Both the position numbers and the translations under genes were made by a program. From Euprymna scolopes (lineage: Eukaryota; Mollusca; Cephalopoda; Sepiida; Sepiolidae), in assembly GCA_024364805.1 (NCBI GenBank), contig CM044503.1, forward strand, positions 69,003,320 to 69,059,851: DNA of 56,532 bases, written 5' to 3'. Below, in pieces: positions 32,970 to 44,389 of the stretch. The notes below the pieces were generated by a model. The model did no database searches, was not told where the DNA came from, and saw only the letters and a list, made by a program, of their open reading frames with translations. Every line of letters begins with the position of its first letter. The first letter of the stretch is position 1.

Positions 32970-33470
32970 GTTTCTTTTAGAATTTCCGAATTGTCAATTT
33001 GGTCTCATTTCGTTTTCCGGTACGCTCGATCTGGTTTTCTGAACGTCGGCCATATTACATATTCATTGTTAGTTATTTACACGAGACATACACATTTTAA
33101 TCATGCTTTTCTCTAGTTCAGATGGGATGGGCGCAGTAAATAAACTTTTCACTTAAAATGAAATGACCCCTAATGTACTAATGTATAACATAAGAAACAG
33201 AAAAGAAACATTTATAATGCGTACACAGCTTTATATTCTCATATAACCTCAATACGCTCTGAAGGGATTTTACCCCTAAGATATTTATCTACGTAATTTT
33301 TTTGCTCATGTTTAAAAACAATCTCGTCAAATTTGGACAAACTTTAAGCGGTGATTGGAGTTATCTCCCTTTGGCGCTCCCTTCCCCTAAGCGAAAAAAG
33401 AAGAAGAAAAAAAAAAGATGGCCCTTGAGATAGTTACAGATTTATTCTCAAAAGTTCACTCAATGAACCA
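32970..33470 (-). repeat. foldback element FB2, right arm
   Basis: Inverted partner of 30400-30990: TTGTCAATTTGGTCTCATTTC at the inner end, TTACATATTCATTGTTAGTT, ACATACACATTTTAATCATG, GACCCCTAATGTACTAATGT, and CAATACGCTCTGAAGGGATTT further out. Confidence 0.8.
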
Positions 33471-33569
33471 AAATATTCAAATCAATAAAATTAAAAATAA
33501 GTGTGCTTTTTAATTCTGAAAAAAACAAAACAAAACAATGACATTGTTGTCGAAATGTTCTTTTTATTT

Positions 33570-33719
33570 TTGTACTTTTAAAGTTTTCTGCGCAATTGCT
33601 CTTCAACGTCGCCATTTTGAAATTTCCCTGCAGAACACGTTTTACCCAGCACGCAACCAAATTCGCAAATCCTTCAGCCGTGTTTTTATTTAAAACAAAC
33701 GAAAGAAGATTGGATAAAA
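33570..33719 (+). other. candidate first (5' non-coding) exon
   Basis: A less AT-rich stretch with a YY1-like GTCGCCATTTTGAAATTT at about 33608-33625 ends in AAAA followed by a consensus donor GTAAGTTT at 33720-33727. No long frame of its own. A plausible coding exon (36231-36339) lies 2.5 kb downstream on the same strand. Supported only by motifs, so weak. Confidence 0.25.
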
Positions 33720-33944
33720 GTAAGTTTTATGTTTTTTGTTTTTTAATTAGTTTTTTTTTTTTTTTTTTAAATATGTTGTTTATTCATTTTCCAAGCATTT
33801 ATTTATTTTATTTTCTCTATTCGCGATGCATTTATGCAATGAGTTTGCGAGGACAAATATCGGTAATTGGGTAGCACTCAATGCTACCCGGTAGCAGTGT
33901 GAGAAGTCGCCATTAAAAATACGTGATAAAAACTTGAATAATAT

Positions 33945-34345
33945 GACTTACTATCTTTCGCAGCTTATAACTACTTGAAAAATGTAATTTAAACACTAAT
34001 TTCTTTTTCAATAAAAGGAGCAGAGACCAAATTTTAAAATAACAGGGTTAATAGCAAAATATGCAATATTTGTTTATTTTTAAATCGGTTTTCTTTAAAA
34101 AAGATTTCAAGAAAATCAACGAATTTTTACTTATTCGAATATAATAAATATATATAAATTCCAAAAGATCACTTACCTATAAAAATACTATGGGTATTTC
34201 CATTCTTCATTGTTAAGAATTTATCCATATCTATGTTTTATATTCCATGTACTTTTTAAATAAAATAATTTTTTACGCAAGGATTCAAAAATATTGCGAC
34301 TTTGAATTGTCATATTAGATGGTCACAAAGCGGGTTTGTCTCCCT
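33945..34345. repeat. dispersed repeat R1, copy 2
   Basis: Inverted relative to 75-445. Landmarks: ACTATCTTTCGCAGCTTATA, AACTACTTGAAAAATGTAA, ATAAATTCCAAAAGATCACT, TTATCCATATCTATG, and GGTTTGTCTCCC just outside. Confidence 0.6.
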
Positions 34346-35420
34346 TTCCTTGTTGAGAAGTTGGCCTAAAAGCACCATAATTAATCTCCCCTTTCTATTT
34401 CTTGCATGTGTTTGCTGTCAACCAAAGGTAGTAAATATGGGCCACTGTACTTGAAAAATGATCATATTCACTCATAAGTAAGTTTACTTTTATAAACAAA
34501 CCCCTCGACAAATTTTCCATTTTTTTTTATTCTCTTAAAGAAATACATGAGTTTTTGATTTAAAATATTTTATTTAATTTTTTTTTTTAATATCTAAAAT
34601 AAACAACATTGAATAAAATAGAAAAAATTATAGTCAGTGCTTAATATTTACTGGACAATATTTTCAAAATATGAGGTTCCATTTAAAAAAAAAAAAGAAA
34701 AAATCAACGTGCTTTTTTTAAAAAAAAAGTTTTAAACTTTTGACTTTACAGGTAAATTTGTAAATAACTATTCCTTTGTTTTTGTTTTAAATTAAATTAT
34801 TTTATTTATTGCTCTTTTATCTTTAATTTGTGATATATAAAGCTTAGGTGAGAAAATTAATTATTTGCATTTTAATAGACATTTCAAAATGGGGGGGTTA
34901 AAAAAAACGCTTGTCTAGAATATTATATTCGGTTTATTGGAAAGAGCATAAAATTTCACATTAAGCCTGCAAATATCATAAAAATTGAACCAATAGAATA
35001 ATTTTGATAGATTTTTAAAGTGAAAAAATTGAAAAAAAAATTAACTCGTAAAATTCAATTCATTTCATTATGTGAAAAAAATGGCTGCATGAGCGCATGC
35101 ACGCACTTTGTAAACACTTTTATTTCAAAAATAAAAAAATCATATTTCTGTTATTTTTTAAAAAAAACTTTAATAGTTTATTTTGGAAATATATTCCATA
35201 AAGAAATTAAACAACCCACTTTAAAAAGAGAAATTATGAGTTTTTTAATATTTTATTTGCAGTTTTGTGTTAGGGGTGTCAAAAATTCCCCCCAAATTCT
35301 GACACACCTAGTAATTGGGAATATATAAACATAAATCTCTTAAAAGTAATTAATAATGAATAAAAAAAAATTTTTTTGAAGATGTCGATTCGGCACTATG
35401 GGTGACCCTGACCATTGTCA
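34346..35420. other. very AT-rich DNA, no gene seen
   Basis: Long A and T runs. A small imperfect palindrome at about 35271-35311 (TAGGGGTGTC ... GACACACCTA). No gene recognised. Confidence 0.4.
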
Positions 35421-35423
35421 GTT

Positions 35424-35850
35424 GAAAATCGGGTACTTCACGGGGAACGTGGACCCTGCGTAAACAGTTTTATTTTTTCATGACTGCTCCCTGAAATTTA
35501 ATCGCAAAAACGTTTTTGGAAGGTATTATTTGAGGCCAAAAAGATTAAAAAAAGGGGGACAGAAGCATTATTTGAATATGTATAAAAAAATAAATGTAGC
35601 AAAAAATAAAAAATATTTAGTGAAGAAAATATAATAATAAAAATAAAAAAAAATATGAATCAAAATTACTTATGGAAGTAAAAAACATTAAAAAAATAAA
35701 ATAAATACATGCTCGATTAAACAAAAAACTGTATGAGATATACACAAAGAAAGTGAAAGAAAACCTTTTATGCATTCCAAGGAGCAGTCATTAAAAAATA
35801 AAACCATTTACGCAGGGCCCATGTTCCCCATGAAGTACTGAAAATCACTT
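35424..35850. mobile_element. MITE with about 70-bp inverted ends
   Basis: Left GGGTACTTCACGGGGAACGT, then CCCTGCGTAAACAGTTTTAT and TCATGACTGCTCCCTG, is mirrored at the right end by AGGAGCAGTCATTAAAAAAT, ACCATTTACGCAGGGC and CATGTTCCCCATGAAGTACT. The interior is A-rich and non-coding. Ends are not resolved to the base, so no target duplication is claimed. Confidence 0.8.
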
Positions 35851-35954
35851 ACTGATGTATAAATGTCCTGCTTACAAAACCATAATTCCTATTTTAGTTT
35901 AAATTTGCCGATAAATATATATTTATAAAATATATGTAAAAAAAAATGTGTAGG

Positions 35955-36165
35955 TACTCAGGCACTTTTGTTATCATGCTGAAATAATAACCTTATTATT
36001 TTGAAAGTTATACTCAACATGGGGAGGGGAAGGTGTTTTGTAACTATTCTGTGTTTCCCCCCCTAACAATTTAATAATAAATAAATAAAAAGATATTGTG
36101 AAACCTGAATTTAAACTGAAAACCTATTTAAAAATAGTGTGGTAAAAAAAGTGCATAAGCACCAA
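35955..36165 (+). repeat. dispersed repeat R3, copy 3
   Basis: Same orientation as 19556-19745: CATGCTGAAATAATAACCTT, CTCAACATGGGGAGGGGAAG, GTGTTTTGTAACTATTCT, and AATAGTGTGG ... GTGCATAAGCACC. Confidence 0.6.
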
Positions 36166-36230
36166 TGTGTACAAAAGTTTTATATATTTTCTTTCATGTC
36201 AATTTGTTTATTTATTTCATAATAAAACAG

Positions 36231-36339
36231 GAAGTCCAGTTTGGTAACTGGACAACTTTTATTTCAAATCAAGGTTTTCACACCTATACAGCCAGACTCG
36301 GAGTCGGCCATACTTGCAAATCACCTTGAAGATTTAATT
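36231..36339 (+). CDS. candidate internal exon of an unidentified host gene
   Basis: A 109-nt segment lies exactly between an acceptor (TTATTTCATAATAAAACAG ending at 36230, in a pyrimidine-rich stretch) and a consensus donor GTAAGTGA starting at 36340. One frame is open throughout: one base completes an upstream codon, then 36 codons (KSSLVTGQLLFQIKV, followed by FTPIQPDSESAILANHLEDLI-type residues) end in phase 0. Composition is clearly less AT-rich than the surroundings and the residue mix looks like a folded protein, with no low complexity. The protein family is not recognised. No other exon of such a gene is certain in the window, so the flanking kilobases would be introns. A chance open segment cannot be excluded. 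Confidence 0.42.
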
Positions 36340-36546
36340 GTAAGTGAATTCTGCAGATAATAGCATATCTTTATTTCTGTGTTTACAAATTTATTTCATT
36401 TTCAGTAAATAAATATGATAAATCCAAATGTTGTTGAAAATGTGATAACTAGTTAAAATTAGGTATGTGCAAAATGTGTAGACATTTTGACCCCTCTCTT
36501 TACTTTAAAATTCACCAAAAATTGGGAAATTAATCAATTTTAATAA

Positions 36547-36595
36547 AATTTATGATGCTTTATTTTTGCTTTACAAAAATAAAGCATCATAAATT
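36547..36595. repeat. perfect 21-bp inverted repeat
   Basis: AATTTATGATGCTTTATTTT(T) at 36547-36567 and its exact reverse complement at 36575-36595 with a 7-nt loop (GCTTTAC). Isolated in AT-rich DNA. Too short for a typical miRNA precursor; could be the remnant of a small hairpin element. Confidence 0.85.
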
Positions 36596-37004
36596 GTAAT
36601 AATAAAAAAGAAAAATTAATTTTTACAGAAACATTACACCCTCTAAAATCTGTATTAATGAATTCGATATAACTCAAAGAAAAATTAATTTCTCAAACTA
36701 CCGATATTATCATTGAATTAAACATTGTTTATTTAATATTTGCACACAAAAAATTACAATTGTAAAAAATATTTCTACTTTTTTTAGATTGCATGTTTAA
36801 TGCCATTTTTATGTGTAAGATTCTAATATTTTCCTTGCTTGTATGAATGTGAAACTTTTGACGTAACATAATTTTTATATAATCTTGAAATAAAAAGAAA
36901 AATTTAATCTAAAAGCAGGAACACAGAAGAATAATTAAATTAAAAAGGTACAAATTATACAAACGTTCACAATAGGAATGTATGAATGCACAGCTGGGGA
37001 AAAA

Positions 37005-37250
37005 GAAACCAGCACTCGTACCCTTTTTTTTACAATGAATTTATTTAACTTCAAAATTTAGCTGAATTTGTCAGCTTAGAAATGTGGGCATGAAAACATT
37101 TTTCATCATAACATTTTTTCCCCCACGTGTACAAATATTTTTTCCCCTTAGAAATTAATTTTAGGCTTTAATCTTTCAAATACAATAAAAAAATAATCAG
37201 AAACCTACAAAAAATATTGTGATAAGCTGGCTTTCAAAACTATGTCCCCT
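37005..37250. repeat. dispersed repeat R2, copy 2
   Basis: Inverted relative to 2655-2870: ATGAATTTATTTAACTT, TTTAGGCTTTAATCTTTCAA, ATCAGAAACCTACAAAAAAT, and GCTTTCAAAACTATGTCCCC. Confidence 0.55.
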
Positions 37251-37390
37251 TAGTTTTTTTTTTTGCGATTTTTGCCAGTACCTAGTAGTTGGATACAAAA
37301 GATTAGAGAGCCCCGTGGTAAAAAAGAGAGTAGATGTGCGTACCTCACTATTAAAATATATAAACTTGGAATGAAAAAGGACATTTCCAA

Positions 37391-37396
<6 letters not shown>

Positions 37397-37450
<54 letters not shown>
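37397..37450. repeat. (AT)n microsatellite
   Basis: Uninterrupted TA dinucleotides over 54 bp; generates Tyr/Ile-rich open frames on both strands that are not genes. Confidence 0.95.
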
Positions 37451-37452
<2 letters not shown>

Positions 37453-37469
37453 CTCATTGTAGAGAATGG

Positions 37470-40400
37470 GAATGACTGATGAGATGGGCTGGAAAAAAAG
37501 TGAAATACCGGTCATTTTGCAGTATTATAAATTCAGCATTAGTCTTACACTCGGTAGACTTTTATGTCCACATTACATGGCGCTACGAACAGGATCCATT
37601 TCTGCAGTATTTGTATTTTACCGGATTATTTTCTTACTGAAATTAGAATAGTAATGGCGTCAGGACAATGCAATGATGAACATTATTTGCGGTTCAGCAG
37701 TTGATAAATTTACAGAAAGAAAACAATGAGCTTCACGCTGACAAGGAAAATGTGTCGAACTTACCCCACACTAAAAAAACGGATAGACTTTTTGTCGAAA
37801 ATGGTTACATTGATTGAGGCTGAGCTTTATTAATTGATGCATGGACCCGGAACAAAAAAAAATGTGTGGTTTATCTGACTCTGTGGAAATACACAACGGA
37901 TTAAGAACGGCTTGCTCAAACAAGGTTAACAGACTTTTGTTTGGGTTAGTTGGGCCCAAAACTCTCTATATAGCCACAAAAGAATAGCTTCTACTGCATA
38001 TACAACTCATTGTGATGAAAAATTTACAGGAAGAGTTGCATAGACATAGATTCCACAGTACCAGACAGCAAGAAAGGGGAGGGTCCCACACAGTTTTAAG
38101 CAAAGCTTCAGTCCCAAACAAGGTTTTACAATTTTACTATCCAGTGTCCTAATAAGAGTTGCTGACTAACTATAAACTATTCGAAGGGCATGGTGGCTGG
38201 CCAACTTGAAGCTGGACTTGCAAATACAGAACATCAGTGCAAGTTGTTGGCCAAAGCCAATATTTTGATAACAGTGGAACAGAAATTCCACAGACTGGTT
38301 AGTGTAAAGATAATGGATACATTGAGTCCTTATTTGCAAAGCAGCCTAAATGAGCGTTCGACAAGGAACTGCCTCGGGAGAGGGAAGAACCCAGAACCCC
38401 TCAAAATGAACCATATGGAGGGTATGGGAGGACATCACACCATAATGGGCTAAAAGGATGGACAAACTGTCTGGCGAGGGAACTCAGATGCCATTATTGC
38501 GGAATTATTGGACACTTACGAAAAGTGTGTTGGAAACCAGAGTGGACAACGGAGTCAATGAGTAATTATACAGCCATGAGTGAAACCATCAGCTGGACAC
38601 ATACCCATTCCTGTCCCCCATCATTGGAAAAGGAAGGTGAAGGAAGATTTAGATAGGGATGTTGTATTGGACATCATCGAGCCAGTACCAGCAGGTATGC
38701 CTGTGGTCTGGTGTTTGAAGATGGTGGTCGCACTAAAAAAGGACAAGTCACCAAAAAAGAACGGTGGACCTACAAAAATTGAATTCCACAAAAATGAGGG
38801 AAACCCATCACACTCTGTCCCCATTTAACCAAGTGTCTGTTATGCCTGCACAAACTGAGAAAACAGTTTTAGATGCATGGAACAAATATCACAGTTTACT
38901 GCTCTCCTCAATGGATCGAGATGCAACCATATTTATAACAGAGTGGGGCTGTTATTGGTACCTTAGAGCACTCCAAGGTTTCCACACCTCTAGTGATGGG
39001 TGCACTTGCCGGTTTGATGACATTATGGTAGACATGCCCAGAAGGACTCATTGCATTGATGATACCCTTCTCTGGGATAAAACTATGAAATCTGCTTTCT
39101 GGTACACAGTGGACTATATCATCCATTGCGGCAGAAATGGAATAATCTTCAATCCCAATAAGTTTCAATTTGCTGATACTGAGACTGAATTTGCCAGCTT
39201 TTTAATAATGACTGATGGTGTAAAGTCAACTAAAAAAAATGACTGAAACCATTCTCCACTTTCTGACGCCATGGACTATCATCAGCATGAGATCATGTTT
39301 GGACATGACCAGGTATTGTATGCATTTTCACAGGCTGATACCATGTCCCCCTTTCAAGAATTGTTGTGCACAAAGGACTGCAAATTCTATTGGGATGCTA
39401 CTTTGAAAGAGCTTTTCAAAGAGTTGAAAAAACATTGTTCATAAAATCGAGGAGGGGTAAAAAAATTTGAAACAAACAGGGCAACTTACCTATCAACGGA
39501 CTATAGCAAGGTTGACATCGGGTATTTTCTGTTTCAGAAACACTGCCAATGCCCAATGGAATTAGGACCTAACTGTGGTGAAGATCACTGGAAAATGATT
39601 TTGACCAGATCCTGGTTTACAAAGAATGCAGAATCTCACTACTCTGCTATAGAAGGTGAGGCTCTGACATCGATAATATGGATTGCAGTCTTGTAGAATG
39701 TTTGTTTTAGAGTGCCTAGATTTATTGGTTACAGTAAAGCATCAGCCACTGGTAAAAATATTCTCAGATCAGATGCTGGAAAGCATAAAGAACTGTTGCT
39801 TGTTTTCTTTCAAAGAACGGTTGTTAATGTACAGGTTCCAGATTAAGCATGTTCCTTGAAAAACAAATATATGTCATACCGGACTGCACTTCTTGATACC
39901 AAACACCATCAAGACATAGCAGATTAAGGATCACTGGTACTACTCAGCAGATCAAGGGGGGGGGCATGCAAGTAGCAATCACAGTTGCATATGCACACGA
40001 CCCCAAATTTAAAGTTATATCCTGGAATAGAATCGTGGCAGCTGTGTCCACTGATGAGGAATACTGAACGTTAATAATATTTATATAAGGCAGGTTCCTA
40101 AAGTTCTGACATGAACTGCTACTGAAAGTCTGGCAATTTTGGGCTGTGGCAGACCAACTATATTGTTTAGAAGGAATACCCATAAAAATCAATAAAATTG
40201 AGATATTAAAGCAGCTTAGAGCTGAGGTATTAGAGACACTGCACTCTGTGCATCAAGGGGTGAATGGGATTTTAGCTAACACTAGATAAAGATTATTTTG
40301 GCCTGGTCTAGACACTAGTATTCAACAAACAGGGGCACAATATCAAAAATGCAATTCGATCACCCCCATCTCAACTAACCCTAACCCATCTCAACTGAGA

Positions 40401-41665
40401 GAACCACTAATGCTACCCTCAAACCAAGAATTTCCATTCCAAAGACTGTCACAGACTTACTGGATATGCATGGGAAGAATTACATGGTATATGTAGACCG
40501 ATACACTAGACTGAAGTTATCCTGCTACCATCAGGAAAGGCTGCGGCTATATGCAGTGCATTGAGGGGTTGGTTCTGCATATATGGTGCACCATAGATAT
40601 CATCCAATGAAGGGCCACCATTCGACTCATTGGAATATAAATCTTTCCTATGAGACTGGGACATAAAGAGATGTATAGCATTCGCACATTATCCTCAAAG
40701 TAATGGCTGAGTTGAAATGGCCATAAAAACAGCCAAAATAATGCTCATGGATTGCATTGATGTCTCTGGCCACCTACTTCACGATCAGGCAGCACAGGCG
40801 ATGATAGCACATAGGAACACACCCCACCAGGACCTCGGATTATCACCAGCCAAGATGTTATATGGTCGAACAGTCGGGCATCACCTTCCTATACTTTGCA
40901 AGCAGCACCGGATTCACGATTAGTGGACAGAAACAAAAAAATTGAGGGAATGGGCGATGGCAAAAAGGCATGTGTTAAACAAAAAACAGTACAACATGCC
41001 TACTCCAACAGCTTCACATTGGCAAATCCATTCAGGTGCAGAATCAGGATGGACCACATCTGCAACGATGGACACAAACGGGGAGAGTTGTTGAGACCAT
41101 GGATAATAGACAATACCAAATATGGTTGCATGGAAGCGGCAGTATCACAATATGTAATCGTCATTCCCTCTGCAAGATCCAACCTATCATGGATATGCCA
41201 GATTATTTGTTCAAACAACAACCCCCTCAAGCACCTTGCCAAGGCCAAGAATGGAGGACAGCATATTCCCGTGTGACATACATGGGCGGATAGACATGGA
41301 AAAGATAGATGATGATGTAATGATGGCAGACGACATCTGACACAGATATAGAGGTGGATCACCAAGACCCGATCAGGTACAAACCAACGAGTCTGATCCC
41401 ACGATGCAGCAGGAGATTACCTATTTACAATAAGTCCTCACAGGACAGAGTTAGACACCAGGATCGTTTTTTAACATGGAGAAAAGGAACAAAAATAAAA
41501 ATTGTCTCAGTCATGAAGAATTGCTGCTCCACTGAGAGAGAACAAGAAATTAAAGTGCAGCATCTGAAGAACAGATACTACACTTTGAGTTATATATATT
41601 TTTTATTCACTTTGAAAGTTTACAAACAAAACAGAAATAAACCTGACCCATTCAAATAAGACATG
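37470..41665 (+). mobile_element. Ty3/gypsy-type LTR retroelement fossil
   Basis: Plus-strand order of parts is that of Ty3/gypsy. A gag region lies at about 37660-38460 and a CCHC knuckle near 38490. Reverse transcriptase spans about 38580-39240, RNase H about 39290-39800, and integrase about 40200-40950, with a poorly conserved end to about 41660. The RT segment belongs to the group common in marine invertebrates. The fossil is broken, with roughly ten or more breaks by eye, and is probably moderately old. LTRs were not resolved. The LINE at 41668 starts at or against its 3' end. Confidence 0.82.
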
Positions 41666-41667
41666 AT

Positions 41668-44150
41668 GAGGGGAGGTTTTGTCATGATTTTGCCATTGCT
41701 TATGACCTCACTCAGATTGTTCGCAAACCCACCTGTGTGCCCGATACACCCGGTCAACATGCAAGCCTCCTAGACTTTTTTCTCTCAACTTCCCCTGAGC
41801 TATGTTCATGTTCTGTTCATTCTCCTCTAGGATCCTCCGACCACTCCGTCGTATCAGTTAAGATAAAAACGAAATGTAAGAAGCCCCCAGACGTACCCCT
41901 CCACCGTACTGTATACCGATACTCTATGGCTGACTGGGATAGCTTCCGTACATTCATATCTGGTTTACCTCTGCACTCCATGTTTAAAAAGGAAGTGTCC
42001 TCTATAGTATCAGATCTGACCGAATGATTAATTGTAGGCATAGACCAATTCATACCATCTAAAAAATTCCAACAAAAACCTAACAGCCAGCCATGGTTCT
42101 CCCCAGAATGTGCTGCTGCTATCGCGCACAGAAATCACTTTTTCCATAGCTACCAATGTAATAGATGCACTGAGACTAAAGCTGCTTTCAGGACTGCCAG
42201 CAACCACTGTAAAAGAGTAATAAAAAATGCAAGAGAGCTATATGCCCAGTCTGTTAAATCCAAGGTAGCTGATCAGCGGCTTGGTTCCCACCAGTTTTGG
42301 CAAATAACAAATAGGATCCTGAACAAAAGTGTGCGTTCTATCCCAACCATTATCAATGGACCAGAGGTCATCTCGTCAGCGTCAGACAAGGCCAAACTAT
42401 TTGCAAAGAACTTTGCAGCTAATTCTACCCTATGCGACCAAGGCCATCAACTCCCCATATTTCCTCCTATAACACAGAACAAGCTAGGTAACATACAAAT
42501 ATCCGTGCAGGAGGTCGCCAAGCTAATCAAGAACCTAGATTCCAGTAAAGCAACTGGCCCTGATGGCATCCCAATTATAGTGTTAAAAAAGCTTCAACCA
42601 GAACTTGCTCCCATACTTACGAAACTATTTAAGTGCTGCCTTAAGGAGAAGTGCTTTCCGACTCCCTGGAAGACCTCATCAGTTTGCCCTGTATTTAAGA
42701 ATTCAGGTGATAAGTCATCTCCCTCTCAGTACAGACTAATAAGTCTCCTGTGTGTTATGAATAAGTTGCTGGAATTTTATATTAAATAGAGAAATATTCA
42801 ACCACCTCAGCAGGAATTACCTTCTTAGTGACACACAATATGGTTTCCGCTCTGCAAGATCTACTGCAGATTTGCGGACGCTTATATCCCACAGGATTAG
42901 TGAATCTCTTGACAAAGGCTTCATTTCTAGGGCAATTGCTCTTGACATATCAAAGGCCTTCGACAAGGTATGGCATAAGGGTCTACTTCACAAGATTTCC
43001 AGCTATGGTATAACTGGAAATGTTTTCTCAATCATTAAATCATTTCTCTCCGATAGGCTCATAAGAGTAGTGGTAGATGGACAAAAATCGGAGGCCTGCA
43101 ATATAAATGCTGGAGTCCCTCAGGGGTCAATCCTGGGCCCAACTCTCTTCCTGATCTACATCAATGACCTCCCTAAACACATACTTAAATCATTCGTTGA
43201 CATCTATGCTGATGACACGACCATCTACGGCAACACATCAAAGGCTGTAAATGACAAAGTTATCTCTGATTCTCTCTCCTCTGATCTTGAGCGCGTGGTT
43301 CAGTGGGGGAAGATGTGGCTGATTACCTTTAATGCATCCAAAACCAAACTCCTATCCTTACATCATCAACGCTCTGATCCTCATCTGGCATCAATTGTGA
43401 TGGATGGCTCTCGTCTGGGTGAGGCCCCGTGTTTTGACAAGCTTCTGGGTTTGACCTTTACTCCTTATCTGAAATGGAACACGTACATTAAGTCTGTTGC
43501 CATGGTCGCTGGAAAGATGGTGGAATCCTTCTACCGCTCCAGAAGATATCTTACTACTGATGCAATTCTCTATCTATATAAAAGCCAAGTACGTCCAAGG
43601 ATGGAATACTGTTGCCATATCTGGGCAGGAGCTGCTAAAAACAGCCTATCCTGCCTTTACAGAGTACAAAATAGACTTCATGGCTTAGTGGGGGATGCCC
43701 TTTTCTCTACCCTGCAACCTCTCTCCCACAGAAGAGACATTGCGAGCCTATCCTTGTTTTATCGTTATTTCCATGGCAGGTGCTCATCTGAACTCCAATC
43801 TCTGGTCCCCCCTCGCCAATCTTTCACGAAAAACACCCGTCTAGCTGAATCCACTGTGAAAAATTTCCCCCACTCTATATCTGTGCCTAAATCAAAACGC
43901 GGATTCCATGAACAAAGCTTCTTTCTTAGAACTGCACGCCTGTGGAACTCTGTTCCGTCTGCCTGCTTCCCACCGGACTACAAGTTGGATGTCTTCAAGT
44001 CCAATGTTAACAAATTCCTAATGAACCGCCCCCTTAAGTTAACACTTCATCAAATCTCCACATTAACGTAATGTACTTGCAATAACCCTTATCCCTGAGT
44101 GGCTTCCGGGCCTTGATAAGTGGTGGTCACTGTGTAAAAAAAAAAAAAAA
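41668..44150 (+). mobile_element. Rex1/CR1-like non-LTR retrotransposon, 5' truncated, ORF2 disrupted
   Basis: Encodes the C-terminal part of an AP endonuclease (LLDFFLSTSPEL and GSSDHSVVSVKI, 41750-41870). The reverse transcriptase core follows: SSKATGPDGIPIIVLKKL at about 42541-42594, ALDISKAFDKVWHKGLLHKI at about 42929-42988, VPQGSILGPTLFLIYINDLP at about 43114-43173, and the catalytic DIYADDTTIYG at about 43199-43231. A C-terminal region with MEYCCHIWAGAA and HRRDIASLSLFYRYFHGR ends at a stop at 44069-44071. A short 3' UTR and an A-run (44137-44150) close the element. One in-frame stop near 42025 and one frame change near 42785 break ORF2, so it is inactive but young-looking: the last 399 codons are intact. 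Partial copies lie at 9.5, 50.8, 55.5 and 56.5 kb. Clade placement is by motif memory only. Confidence 0.92.
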
Positions 44151-44389
44151 TTAGGCACAAGGTCACTCAAAAATTGGGGAAGGAGTCATCCTTGTCACTG
44201 TACCTTTTGTTGGTCTATGCTTGATCTTAGCTAAAGTTCTCATTCACCACAAAACCTCAAGCACACCGGGAGTCGTCTTACCTAAGATTCCCAAATCATA
44301 TTCTATGTGTGTGTGTGTTTTTTGTTTGTTTGTTTTTAAGCAATAAAATAAATGTGTGAACAAAATTTTATAAAAAGTCAAAAAAATAT

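Noticed and set aside
75-37250. A very large inverted duplication linking R1 (75 / 33.9 kb) and R2 (2.66 / 37.0 kb)
   Set aside because: The order of the two repeats is the same on both sides although each is inverted, and R3 is in direct orientation; these are independent dispersed repeats.
37197-37457. Tyr/Ile repeat proteins
   Set aside because: Translation of the (AT)n microsatellite.
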